A stretch of 22,978 nucleotides of DNA from an uncultured Lachnospiraceae bacterium. Lineage in GTDB: Bacteria > Bacillota > Clostridia > Lachnospirales > Lachnospiraceae. This document shows, in pieces, positions 1 through 9,861 of the stretch. Below the pieces are notes generated by a model. The model was given only the letters and a program-made list of their open reading frames with translations, was not told where the DNA came from and searched no databases. The stretch is taken from positions 1 to 22,978 of the forward strand of contig CAMPAX010000011.1 in assembly GCA_946633495.1 (NCBI GenBank), in the 5' to 3' direction. The position numbers and the translations under genes are program-made. Position 1 is the stretch's first letter. Every line of letters begins with the position of its first letter.

Positions 1-510
1 CACATGATGGTTGGTATCGATATTCATCTCGGTTACCGTGATGGGCGGCTTTGCCATAAGATTCTCGGGGATGTCCAGCCTCCCTTTTTCAAAGGGATAA
101 TCCATGGGAGGATTGATCCCATAGGCCTCGATCTCCTCTTCCGGAACATGCCGTTCCGGCCTTTGTTCCACCACATTGACATAAGCCCACTCCGAATATG
201 CGATGATCAGCACTTCTCCGGTCTCAGCATTTTTGATCGTAAAGTTCCGCTGTCCGAGGAAATGCCTGAACCCGCAGGCCCATGTGGTGATCTCCACATG
301 TTCGCAGAACACCGGTCTCCGGAAGATCTTCACCTGCCAGCTGATCAGCATCCATGCGGTATGCCTTTCCAACAGCCAGTCAATCCCGACACCTCTGTCC
401 TCCGCCTCATAGATACAGCAGTCCTGCATGTAATTAATAATAGATGTGAGGGCCAGATTCCGGTTCTCGTCCAATTCCGTATAACGGACCCTCTCCGTAA
501 ATGAGTACAT
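1..510 (-). CDS. Acyl-ACP thioesterase (FatA/FatB-like), 3' end cut by window edge
   Basis: This hydrolyses acyl-ACP to free fatty acid and ACP in the cytoplasm, ending fatty-acid elongation. Translation of the minus strand from 510 gives 170 residues with no stop before the window edge. It starts MYSFTERVRYTELDENRNLA, typical of the N-terminal hotdog domain, and the internal TTWACGFRHFLGQRNF stretch also fits. The last visible residues, NIDTNHHV, match the Asn/His motif that opens the second hotdog domain of acyl-ACP thioesterases. About a third of a usual 240-250 residue protein is therefore missing. The start at 510 has an AAGGA about 8 bases upstream; an overlapping ATG at 515 is in another frame and gives no family match. 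The gene starts 21 bases after the acpP stop, so the pair is probably an operon in which the enzyme acts on the neighbouring carrier protein. Confidence 0.85.
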   Translation of the reverse strand, partial: MYSFTERVRYTELDENRNLALTSIINYMQDCCIYEAEDRGVGIDWLLERHTAWMLISWQVKIFRRPVFCEHVEITTWACGFRHFLGQRNFTIKNAETGEVLIIAYSEWAYVNVVEQRPERHVPEEEIEAYGINPPMDYPFEKGRLDIPENLMAKPPITVTEMNIDTNHHV

Positions 511-531
511 ATCATTTTTCCTTCAAAGTTC

Positions 532-768
532 TCAGTCTTCGACTCCCAGCTCCTTCAGAACCCGGATCACGTCCGACACCTGCTCCACGTCATTCATACG
601 TTCCGGCGCGATCTCCACATTGAATTCCTCTTCAAGAGCCATGACCAGATCATACAGATCCAGGGAATCCACCGCCAGATCATCCTTGAACAGAGTATCC
701 GGCGTGATCTCCTGGGGTGAGACCGAAAGTCGTTCCGACATAATGGTTACCAGTTTTTCATAAATCAT
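532..768 (-). CDS. acpP: Acyl carrier protein
   Basis: This 78-residue acidic protein carries growing acyl chains on a 4'-phosphopantetheine arm during type II fatty-acid synthesis in the cytoplasm. The attachment site is Ser35 in the motif VDSLDLYDLV (the DSL signature), followed by the expected helix II (MALEEEFNVEI). Length and overall acidity fit the family. The ATG at 768 is preceded by GGAG (776-779) at 7 bases. It lies directly upstream of the acyl-ACP thioesterase. That pairing suggests either the housekeeping AcpP or a second ACP dedicated to the thioesterase; without the rest of the fab genes I cannot say which. Confidence 0.9.
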   Translation of the reverse strand: MIYEKLVTIMSERLSVSPQEITPDTLFKDDLAVDSLDLYDLVMALEEEFNVEIAPERMNDVEQVSDVIRVLKELGVED

Positions 769-785
769 AAACGTTCTCCATGAAA

Positions 786-795
786 TAACATGTTA
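786..795. promoter_or_regulatory. 10-base palindrome TAACATGTTA upstream of acpP
   Basis: A perfect palindrome lies seven bases upstream of the acpP ribosome binding site, between it and the intergenic hairpin repeat. It could be a half-site for a dimeric regulator or chance. I do not recognise it as a known fatty-acid regulator box. Confidence 0.25.
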
Positions 796-800
796 CAAAA

Positions 801-883
801 GCCTGTCATTCCAAGCCAAAGGCGAAGAATCCCGTCACAAACTACGCAGGATCCTTCGACCTGTCGGCCTCAGGATGACAGGC
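801..883. repeat. Intergenic inverted-repeat element of the TGTCATCCTGAG...GAAGGATCC type
   Basis: The outer arms GCCTGTCAT (801-809) and ATGACAGGC (875-883) are perfectly complementary. Inner arms around 824-832 and 849-857 (GAAGAATCC / GGATCCTTC) pair with one mismatch, and each side holds a small hairpin (GCC-AAA-GGC; CGAC...GTCG). Read on the minus strand it begins GCCTGTCATCCTGAGGCCGA. From memory this resembles a dispersed palindromic intergenic element seen in many bacterial genomes. It sits between glgP and acpP and may also act as a transcription terminator: the plus-strand side is followed by CTCTTTTT and the minus-strand side by CTTTTG. No coding capacity is seen. The remainder of 769-996 shows only AT-rich sequence with a short CACATATGTG palindrome near 977-986. 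Confidence 0.6.
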
Positions 884-996
884 TCTTTTTGATTTTCTTC
901 TTTCGCCGGTTCCGGTTTGTATTCGGCAATCCGGGATATTATCGTATTTTACACACGTTTGATAATACACAGCTTGCACATATGTGTATACTGATA

Positions 997-3471
<2,475 letters not shown>

Positions 3472-3499
3472 TCTCATATCCTCCTTTTGATCGGATGTT

Positions 3500-3526
3500 C
3501 GGTACTGAGAACGTACCGTTTTTATT
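3500..3526 (+). terminator. Hairpin plus T-run in the glgP 5' region
   Basis: CGGTAC (3500-3505) pairs perfectly with GTACCG (3513-3518) around a 7-base loop, and on the plus strand it is followed by TTTTTATTT. As a terminator it faces the wrong way for glgP. On the minus strand it would be a hairpin in the glgP leader just upstream of the Shine-Dalgarno sequence. The rest of 3478-3602 also holds a CGGAT...ATCCG inverted repeat (3541-3556) but no convincing consensus promoter. Confidence 0.35.
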
Positions 3527-3602
3527 TACACACTCCCCTCCGGATCACCTTATCCGAAAGGAAGAGACTGCAAATCATCTGGATGCTTTTATCCTGTTTG
3601 CG

Positions 3603-6600
3603 TTATGCGAGCCTTTGCACACCTAAGGTCACATGCTCTTTATTGATATCCCACTCCTTCGTGTAAGCCCCGTCTGCCGGTGCATCATACACAACCGTGG
3701 TTGCGAGAACCGCGCCCTTCAGCTGTTCTTCATTCTTACGAACGATGTCGGCCAGCCTGTCATTTCCGGAAATGTACAGCGCAATACGGTCGGTAACCTC
3801 AAAATCTGCTTCCTTCCGCTGCGTCTGAACCTTGGAGATCACCTCACGGACAAAGCCCTCCTCGATCAGCTCCGGCGTAAGACGTACATCCAGAACCACG
3901 GTTACGGTATTGTCTCCCTCGCTGACATAGTCTGTACTCTGAGCGGTCTCGATCAGAAGATCCTCCTCGGCAAGTTCAACCGGCTCTCCGTTTACCTCGA
4001 AACGGATTGCGCCGTTCTCCTTCAGTTCTGCCATGGCCCGGCTTCCGTCCGCCTCGGCAAGGTATGTACGGATCCCGCCCAGCAGCTTGCCGTACTTCGG
4101 ACCCACGGTCTTCAGCTGTGGCTTGAAGCTGTACGAGGTAAAGCCGGACACATCGTCACGGAACTCGACTGCCTTTACATTCAGCTCATCCTTGATGATG
4201 TCGGTATAGAAGGTATCCAGTGCCTCCGGCGCCTTCACATACATGGCGGCCAGGGGCTGGCGGTTCTTCACATTTGCGGTATTCCGGGCAGCACGGCCGA
4301 AGACAACGGTCTTTAAGACCTCATCCATGGCCTGCTCCAGCTCTGTATCGATCAGCTCCTCCTGAACCTCCGGGAATTCACAGAGGTGGATACTGATGGG
4401 CGCATCGGAATCGATGTTCCGTACCAGATTCTGATAGATGTTCTCTGTAATGAAAGGAACCATGGGAGCCGCTGCCTGGCAGACGGTCACAAGCGCGGTG
4501 TAGAGGGTCATATAGGCATTTACCTTATCCTGAGGCATGCCCTTCACCCAGTAACGCTCGCGGCAGCGACGTACATACCAGTTGCTCATATCATCCACGA
4601 ACTCCGCCAGAGCCTTTGCAGCCTCCGGGATCCGGTAGTTCGAAAGATTCTCATCAAAGGTCTTCACTGCGGAGTTCAGCCTGGAAAGCAGCCACTTATC
4701 CATGACGGACAGACTGCCGGGATCCAGCTCATGCTCCAGAGGATTAAACTGATCGATCTCCGCATAGAGAACATAGAATGCATAGGTATTCCAAAGCGTT
4801 CCCATGAACTTGCTCTGTCCCTCGGTCACTGCCTTCTCGTGGAAACGGTTTGGCAGCCAGGGAGCGGAGTTCGTATAGAAATACCAACGGATCGCATCGG
4901 CGCCGTACTTGTTCAGCGCATCCATGGGATCCACCGCATTCCCCTTGGACTTGGACATCTTCTGTCCGTCCTTATCCTGGACATGTCCGAGAACGATGAC
5001 GTTCTTATAAGGCGCCTTGTCAAAAAGCAGGGTGGAAATGGCCATCAGACTGTAGAACCAGCCACGGGTCTGATCCACGGCCTCCGAGATAAAGTCCGCC
5101 GGGAAGTTCTCCTTGAAAATATCTTCATTTTCAAATGGGTAATGCCACTGTGCGAAGGGCATCGCGCCGGAATCGAACCAGCAGTCGATCACCTCAGGCA
5201 CCCGGCGCATCCGCTTACCGCAGTCCGGACAGGTAAGCACCACGCCGTCCACATACGGACGGTGCAGCTCGATGTCCTCCGGAACGGCAGAGCCGTCCTC
5301 CATCACGCCCTTCTCACGAAGCTCGGCGATGCTGCCGATGGATTCCCGCTTTGCGCAGTCCTCACACTCCCAGATATTGAGCGGTGTACCCCAGTAACGG
5401 TCACGGGAAAGTCCCCAGTCCTGAACGTTCTTCAGCCATTCGCCGAAACGTCCCTTACCGATCCCCTCCGGGATCCAGTTTACGGTATTGTTATTTGCCA
5501 CCATGCGCTCGCTGACTTCGGTCATCTTGATGAACCAGGACTCGCGGGCATAGTAGATCAGCGGAGTATCGCATCTCCAGCAGAAGGGATAATCATGCTC
5601 AAACTTCGGAGCCGCAAAAAGCAGATTCCGGGACTCCAGATCCACCAAAACCCTGGGATCCGCATCCTTAACAAAGAGTCCCGCAAAGGGAGTCTCTGCC
5701 GACATGGTTCCGTCCGCTTCCACAAACTGAACGAAGGGCAGATCATACTTCCGGCCCACACGTCCGTCATCCTCACCGAAGGCCGGTGCGATATGTACGA
5801 TACCGGTACCGTCGGTCATGGTTACGTAGTCATCGGCCACGATGAAATGTGCCTTCTTATGCTGCTTCTCAGCCTTCTCGGCAGCTGCGGACCAGAGAGA
5901 CTCATACTCTCTTCCCTCCAGATCCTTTCCGACATACTCCTCCAGGATACAGTAAGCCTTGCCGTCAGCCAGCGGGGCATACTTTGCATTTCCGTCCTTG
6001 TCCTTCTCCTCCAGAAGACCGCCGATCACGGTATCCAGCAGAGCCTTTGCCATGATATAGGTATAGCCGTCGCAGGCCTTCACCTTCACATAGGTCTCGG
6101 ACGGATTCACGCAGAGTGCCAGGTTGGAAGGCAGGGTCCAGGGCGTGGTGGTCCATGCCAGGAAATAATACTGCTCTTCTCCCTCTTTTACCTTTGCCTT
6201 GAAGCGCACCACTGCGGAACGCTCCTTTACGGATTTGTACCCCTGAGCCACCTCATGAGAGGAAAGCGGAGTCCCGCAGCGCGGGCAGTAGGGTACAACC
6301 TTAAAGCCCTTATACAGAAGACCCATATCCCAGATCTTCTTCAGAGCCCACCACTCGGATTCGATATAGTCATTGTGATAGGTGACGTAAGGATCATCCA
6401 TGTCCGCCCAGAAGCCGACCTTGCCGGAGAACTGCTCCCACATGCCCTTGTACCGCCATACGGACTCTTTGCATTTCTTGATAAAGGGTTCGATGCCGTA
6501 TTCCTCGATCTGTTCCTTGCCGTTGATCCCGATCTCCTTCTCGACTTCCAGTTCCACCGGAAGTCCATGGGTATCCCAGCCGGCCTTACGGATGATCTTG

Positions 6601-6830
6601 TGACCCTTCATGGTCTGATACCGCGGGATCATATCCTTGATGACGCGGGTCAGGACGTGACCGATGTGCGGCTTACCATTTGCCGTCGGAGGTCCGTCAT
6701 AGAAGGTATAGGTGGGAAGATCCTTCTTCTCCTCGATACTCTTCTCAAATACCTTGTTCTCGTTCCAGAACTGAAGCACCTTAGCTTCGTTCTCTACGAA
6801 TGCAAGCTTGTTGGAAACCTTATCGTACAT
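3603..6830 (-). CDS. ileS: Isoleucyl-tRNA synthetase, type 2-like (IleRS2)
   Basis: This charges tRNA-Ile with isoleucine in the cytoplasm. It is a class I synthetase with HIGH at residues 55-58 (GKPHIGHVL) and KMSKS at about 624-628 (GQKMSKSKGN). The CP1 editing domain lies between them, with the cysteine pairs CPRCGTP, CEDC and CPDCG. The stretch VIDCWFDSGAMPFAQWHYPF matches the eukaryote-like IleRS2 lineage as I know it. At 1,075 residues it is longer than the usual bacterial IleRS1 (about 930), and the C terminus (LGVQRLA) lacks the IleRS1 zinc finger. The frame stays open to 7109, but I placed the start at the ATG at 6830 (MYDKVSNKLA). It has AAAGGA (6842-6847) 11 bases upstream, homology begins there, and a consensus promoter lies inside the extension. 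IleRS2 enzymes are known for lower mupirocin sensitivity. Confidence 0.93.
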   Translation of the reverse strand: MYDKVSNKLAFVENEAKVLQFWNENKVFEKSIEEKKDLPTYTFYDGPPTANGKPHIGHVLTRVIKDMIPRYQTMKGHKIIRKAGWDTHGLPVELEVEKEIGINGKEQIEEYGIEPFIKKCKESVWRYKGMWEQFSGKVGFWADMDDPYVTYHNDYIESEWWALKKIWDMGLLYKGFKVVPYCPRCGTPLSSHEVAQGYKSVKERSAVVRFKAKVKEGEEQYYFLAWTTTPWTLPSNLALCVNPSETYVKVKACDGYTYIMAKALLDTVIGGLLEEKDKDGNAKYAPLADGKAYCILEEYVGKDLEGREYESLWSAAAEKAEKQHKKAHFIVADDYVTMTDGTGIVHIAPAFGEDDGRVGRKYDLPFVQFVEADGTMSAETPFAGLFVKDADPRVLVDLESRNLLFAAPKFEHDYPFCWRCDTPLIYYARESWFIKMTEVSERMVANNNTVNWIPEGIGKGRFGEWLKNVQDWGLSRDRYWGTPLNIWECEDCAKRESIGSIAELREKGVMEDGSAVPEDIELHRPYVDGVVLTCPDCGKRMRRVPEVIDCWFDSGAMPFAQWHYPFENEDIFKENFPADFISEAVDQTRGWFYSLMAISTLLFDKAPYKNVIVLGHVQDKDGQKMSKSKGNAVDPMDALNKYGADAIRWYFYTNSAPWLPNRFHEKAVTEGQSKFMGTLWNTYAFYVLYAEIDQFNPLEHELDPGSLSVMDKWLLSRLNSAVKTFDENLSNYRIPEAAKALAEFVDDMSNWYVRRCRERYWVKGMPQDKVNAYMTLYTALVTVCQAAAPMVPFITENIYQNLVRNIDSDAPISIHLCEFPEVQEELIDTELEQAMDEVLKTVVFGRAARNTANVKNRQPLAAMYVKAPEALDTFYTDIIKDELNVKAVEFRDDVSGFTSYSFKPQLKTVGPKYGKLLGGIRTYLAEADGSRAMAELKENGAIRFEVNGEPVELAEEDLLIETAQSTDYVSEGDNTVTVVLDVRLTPELIEEGFVREVISKVQTQRKEADFEVTDRIALYISGNDRLADIVRKNEEQLKGAVLATTVVYDAPADGAYTKEWDINKEHVTLGVQRLA

Positions 6831-6932
6831 AATCTGCAGATTCCTTTCTGTACTTGTGTATCTTTCATGCACACGCGGCAGAGGTCCCTCATGTTCCGCG
6901 GGAATGCCGTCACATTTCACATAGATACACAC
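6831..6932 (-). promoter_or_regulatory. Structured ileS leader, not a T-box
   Basis: This is the predicted untranslated leader of ileS, from the inferred start of transcription near 6932 to the start codon. A perfect 9-base stem joins its 5' end (AGATACACA on the plus strand, 6923-6931) to TGTGTATCT (6855-6863), just before the Shine-Dalgarno. It encloses a second pairing, CGCGG (6874-6878) with CCGCG (6896-6900), and a small GAGG/CCTC hairpin. The T-box motif (AAGGTGGTACCGCG-like) common upstream of Firmicutes ileS is absent, and there is no terminator T-run. A role in regulation is inference. Confidence 0.45.
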
Positions 6933-6938
6933 TTCACA

Positions 6939-6968
6939 AGTATAACACTTCTCATTTCCGCGTGTCAA
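6939..6968 (-). promoter_or_regulatory. Sigma-A type promoter of ileS
   Basis: The minus strand has TTGACA (6963-6968), an 18-base spacer and TATACT (6939-6944). This puts the transcript start near 6932, about 100 bases before the ileS start. It argues against coding use of the open frame upstream of 6830. Confidence 0.75.
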
Positions 6969-7155
6969 ACAACACACAGCGGAAAAACAGAGAAAAATGC
7001 GGGAAAAACCGCGCTCTTTTGTATAATCTAACCATTTCCCCGGGGCGGTTTTATATAATTTGCATTTTTTGTTTACATAACGATCCGTGTTTTGTTCGAA
7101 ACGCACCAATCCGCTGCAGTTCTTCCGTCAGATACATCCCTTTTTTCCGGCTGAT

Positions 7156-7200
7156 GAGGGCTTCCGCCCTCTTGACAAATCCACAAAAAAAAGGTTTAAT
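7156..7200 (+). promoter_or_regulatory. Sigma-A type promoter of the DUF1858 gene, with abutting hairpin
   Basis: TTGACA (7172-7177), a 17-base spacer and TTTAAT (7195-7200) place transcription start near 7207, about 74 bases ahead of the ATG at 7281. A perfect inverted repeat, GAGGGC (7156-7161) and GCCCTC (7166-7171), ends exactly where the -35 box begins and could be a regulator site. Between this promoter and that of ileS (6969-7155) I see only AT-rich sequence. Confidence 0.65.
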
Positions 7201-7280
7201 TCATCATTAGAGCGATTAAAAACCGTGTCATGTGAATCAAGTAAGCAGGCACCTGAGCGCCATAAATATGGAGGCCGCAA

Positions 7281-7685
7281 ATGGACGAATCAGAAAAGAA
7301 ATATGAAAGCACCTTTATCTCCTGGGATAAGGTTCACGAAGGAACCAATAAACAAGATACCGCTGCCGTGGATACCGCAGATGTGGATACCGCTGCCGTG
7401 GATCCCACAGAAAAATACAAGGATCTTCCGGTAGATGAGGACGGGATCCGTCAGTTCATCACAAAAGACATGCTGATCGGTGATGTGATCGAGATCTATC
7501 CGTCAGCTGCACACGCACTTCTCTCCGTCGGCATGCACTGCGTCACCTGCGGGGTTGCGCTTTATGAAAGCGTGGAAGAAGCAAGCTACGTTCACGGTCT
7601 GGATCCGGATGATGTGATCAAGGTCGTAAATGATATGCTCACCACGGAGCTGATCGAGCATCCGGGAGAATCCGTTGCTCCGTAA
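7281..7685 (+). CDS. DUF1858 domain protein (hybrid-cluster-protein-associated redox disulfide domain)
   Basis: This is a 134-residue, probably cytoplasmic protein. The C-terminal half (about residues 50-125) is a DUF1858 domain: TKDMLIGDVIEIYPSAAHAL, then GMHCVTCG with Cys87 and Cys90 as the candidate redox pair, then ESVEEASYVHGLDPDDVIKV. The family is known from stand-alone anaerobe proteins and from fusions to hybrid-cluster proteins; its exact role is unsettled. The first 50 residues are an unusual acidic extension containing a short Asp-Thr-Ala-Ala-Val type repeat (residues 26-42). GGAGG (7270-7274) lies 6 bases before the ATG. It is the only plus-strand gene, is transcribed alone, and has its own promoter and a shared terminator. 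Confidence 0.85.
   Translation: MDESEKKYESTFISWDKVHEGTNKQDTAAVDTADVDTAAVDPTEKYKDLPVDEDGIRQFITKDMLIGDVIEIYPSAAHALLSVGMHCVTCGVALYESVEEASYVHGLDPDDVIKVVNDMLTTELIEHPGESVAP
7356..7403 (+). repeat. In-frame 15-base tandem repeat
   Basis: GATACCGCTGCCGTGGAT occurs perfectly at 7356-7373 and again at 7386-7403, with a diverged 15-base unit (7371-7385) between. It encodes Asp-Thr-Ala-Ala/Asp-Val units in the extension of the DUF1858 protein. Units are a multiple of three, so gain or loss would keep the frame. Confidence 0.7.
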
Positions 7686-7740
7686 CACCGTGGCTCAAAA
7701 AAATAAAATCGAAAAAAATAACATCGAAAAATAACACCAA

Positions 7741-7778
7741 AAACGCCGTGAATCCTTTTTACTGGGTTCACGGCGTTT
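7741..7778. terminator. Bidirectional terminator between DUF1858 gene and uvrB
   Basis: AAACGCCGTGAATCC (7741-7755) pairs with GGGTTCACGGCGTTT (7764-7778) with one wobble, around an 8-base loop. T-runs and A-runs flank it on both sides, so it can end transcripts from both convergent genes. The stretch before it (7699-7740) is A-rich with short ATCGAAAAA-type repeats. Confidence 0.85.
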
Positions 7779-7830
7779 TAAACTTTATCTGATTTGAAAT
7801 GCTTCTGCTTCCCGGATCGCCGGAACAAAT

Positions 7831-9822
7831 CTACATGTCCCTGAGGATCTCCTTCATCTCCTTGATCTCATCACGAAGCTGTGCTGCCAGCTCAAAATTA
7901 AGCTCCGCCGCAGCCTGGTTCATCCGGCGGGTCAGCCGGTCGATCTCCTTCTTCAGCTCCTTTTGATTCAGTGTATCCGGATCCTTTCCGTGGCGTGTAC
8001 CGCGCTTCCCGTCCGCCTCCATATCCTCTACGCCGGTGGAGATCAGATCCCGAATGGCCTTTTGGATGGTCTGCGGCGTAATGCCGTGTTCCTCATTGTA
8101 CTCCTGCTGGATCTTTCGCCGGCGGTTGGTCTCATCGATGGCATACTTCATGGAATCCGTAATGGAATCCGCATACATGATGACGTGACCGTCCACATTT
8201 CGTGCGGCACGGCCGATGGTCTGGATCAGGGAAGTTCCGGAGCGAAGGAATCCCTCCTTATCCGCATCCAGGATCGCCACCAGTGTGATCTCGGGGATAT
8301 CCAGTCCTTCCCGAAGCAGGTTGATACCCACCAGAACATCAAAGACTCCCATCCGAAGGTCCCGGACGATCTCGGTCCGTTCCAGGGTATCGATATCCGA
8401 GTGCAGGTATTTCACTTTTACATCCATGCCTCTGAGATAATCCGTCAGTTCTTCCGCCATCCTCTTCGTAAGCGTGGTGACCAGAACTTTGTGGCCCGCC
8501 TCTGTCTCCTTTCGGATCTCGGCATAAAGGTCATCGATCTGCCCCGCCACCGGTCTTACATCGATGGGCGGATCCAAAAGCCCTGTAGGACGGATCACCT
8601 GCTCGGTACGGAACTGTTCATGTTCTTCTTCGTAGGGCCCCGGCGTCGCGGATACGAAAAGCGCCCGGTCGATCCGGTCCTCAAATTCTTCAAAATTCAG
8701 CGGACGGTTATCCATCGCCGAAGGAAGACGGAAACCGTAATCGATAAGCGTCTGCTTCCGTGCCTTATTTCCACCGAACATTCCGCGTACCTGAGGCAGC
8801 GTCATGTGAGACTCATCCACAATGAGAAGATAATCATCACCGAAGAAATCCATCAGCGTATCCGGAGGATCTCCGGGTTTTCCTCCCGCCAGGATCCGGG
8901 TGTAATTCTCCACCCCGGAGCAGGTACCGGTTTCCCGAAGCATTTCCACGTCGAACTCCGTGCGTTCCCGAAGCCTCTCGGCTTCAAGAAGCTTGTCATT
9001 GGATTTGAACCACGCGACCCGCTCTTCCAGCTCTTCTTCGATCTCCGCAATGGCCTTTGCCATCTTCTCCGGTGCTATCACATAGTAGGACGCAGGAAAG
9101 ATGGCCGCAAAGTTCACTGTTCGTTTTACTTCCCCGGTCAAAGGATCGAACTCGGCGATCCGGTCGATCTCATCTCCGAAGAATTCGACACGGATGGCAT
9201 TTTCATTCGTATTCGCCGGGATCACATCCAGCACATCGCCCTTCACCCGGAAGGTGCTGCGCTTGAAATCCATCTCGTTCCGGGTATACTGCATGTCGAT
9301 CAGTTTTCCGATAAGATCATCCCGGTCGATCTGCATTCCGGGCCTGAGAGAAAGCATCATCGCCTTATAATCCTCCGGATTTCCGATACCGTAGATGCAG
9401 GATACGGACGCCACCACGATGACATCCTTCCGCTCGATCAGCGCCGCCGTGGCGCTGTGACGCAGCTTATCGATCTCGTCGTTCTGAGAGGAATCCTTCG
9501 CGATATAGGTATCACTGGAGGGCACATACGCCTCCGGCTGATAATAATCATAGTAGGACACAAAATACTCTACCGCATTTTCCGGAAAGAAGGCCTTCAT
9601 CTCTCCGTAAAGCTGAGCTGCCAATGTCTTGTTATGGGAAATGATCAGCGTCGGTTTTCCAAGCGCGCGGATTACATTTGCCATGGTAAATGTTTTACCG
9701 GAGCCTGTAACTCCCATCAGGGTCTGACGCTTGTTCCCGGCCTGAAATCCCCTGACCAGGGCTTCGATGGCCTGAGGCTGATCACCGGTGGGTGCATATT
9801 CGGAATGCAGTATAAAATCCAT
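7831..9822 (-). CDS. uvrB: Excinuclease ABC subunit B
   Basis: UvrB is the damage-verifying helicase of nucleotide excision repair; it receives DNA from UvrA2 and recruits UvrC. It has 663 residues, standard for the family. Walker A is GVTGSGKT (residues 37-44). The damage-probing beta-hairpin lies around SYYDYYQPEAYVPSSDTYIA (about 89-108). The DESH box starts at Asp336, motif VI is QTIGRAARN, and the C-terminal UVR coiled coil (LNFELAAQLRDEIKEMKE) binds UvrC. An in-frame GTG lies at 9834, but GTGAGG ends 6 bases before the ATG at 9822, where homology begins (MDFILHSEYAPTG). No uvrA or uvrC is nearby. It is the last gene of a block whose other members are unrelated to repair, with 39 bases to the gene upstream. 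Confidence 0.97.
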   Translation of the reverse strand: MDFILHSEYAPTGDQPQAIEALVRGFQAGNKRQTLMGVTGSGKTFTMANVIRALGKPTLIISHNKTLAAQLYGEMKAFFPENAVEYFVSYYDYYQPEAYVPSSDTYIAKDSSQNDEIDKLRHSATAALIERKDVIVVASVSCIYGIGNPEDYKAMMLSLRPGMQIDRDDLIGKLIDMQYTRNEMDFKRSTFRVKGDVLDVIPANTNENAIRVEFFGDEIDRIAEFDPLTGEVKRTVNFAAIFPASYYVIAPEKMAKAIAEIEEELEERVAWFKSNDKLLEAERLRERTEFDVEMLRETGTCSGVENYTRILAGGKPGDPPDTLMDFFGDDYLLIVDESHMTLPQVRGMFGGNKARKQTLIDYGFRLPSAMDNRPLNFEEFEDRIDRALFVSATPGPYEEEHEQFRTEQVIRPTGLLDPPIDVRPVAGQIDDLYAEIRKETEAGHKVLVTTLTKRMAEELTDYLRGMDVKVKYLHSDIDTLERTEIVRDLRMGVFDVLVGINLLREGLDIPEITLVAILDADKEGFLRSGTSLIQTIGRAARNVDGHVIMYADSITDSMKYAIDETNRRRKIQQEYNEEHGITPQTIQKAIRDLISTGVEDMEADGKRGTRHGKDPDTLNQKELKKEIDRLTRRMNQAAAELNFELAAQLRDEIKEMKEILRDM

Positions 9823-9861
9823 ATCATACCTCACTTGTCGTCCCGGAGGGCTCGAGCAGGA

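Noticed and set aside
4..504. 166-codon plus-strand frame
   Set aside because: It is antisense to the thioesterase reading frame, which gives a clear family match; the plus-strand product resembles nothing known.
6831..7109. N-terminal extension of ileS
   Set aside because: The frame is open, but a TTGACA-18-TATACT promoter lies inside it and family homology begins at the ATG at 6830.
6831..7280. T-box upstream of ileS
   Set aside because: No AAGGTGGTACCGCG-like motif and no terminator T-run on the minus strand.
9823..9834. GTG start of uvrB at 9834
   Set aside because: The GTG is part of the GTGAGG Shine-Dalgarno that serves the ATG at 9822.
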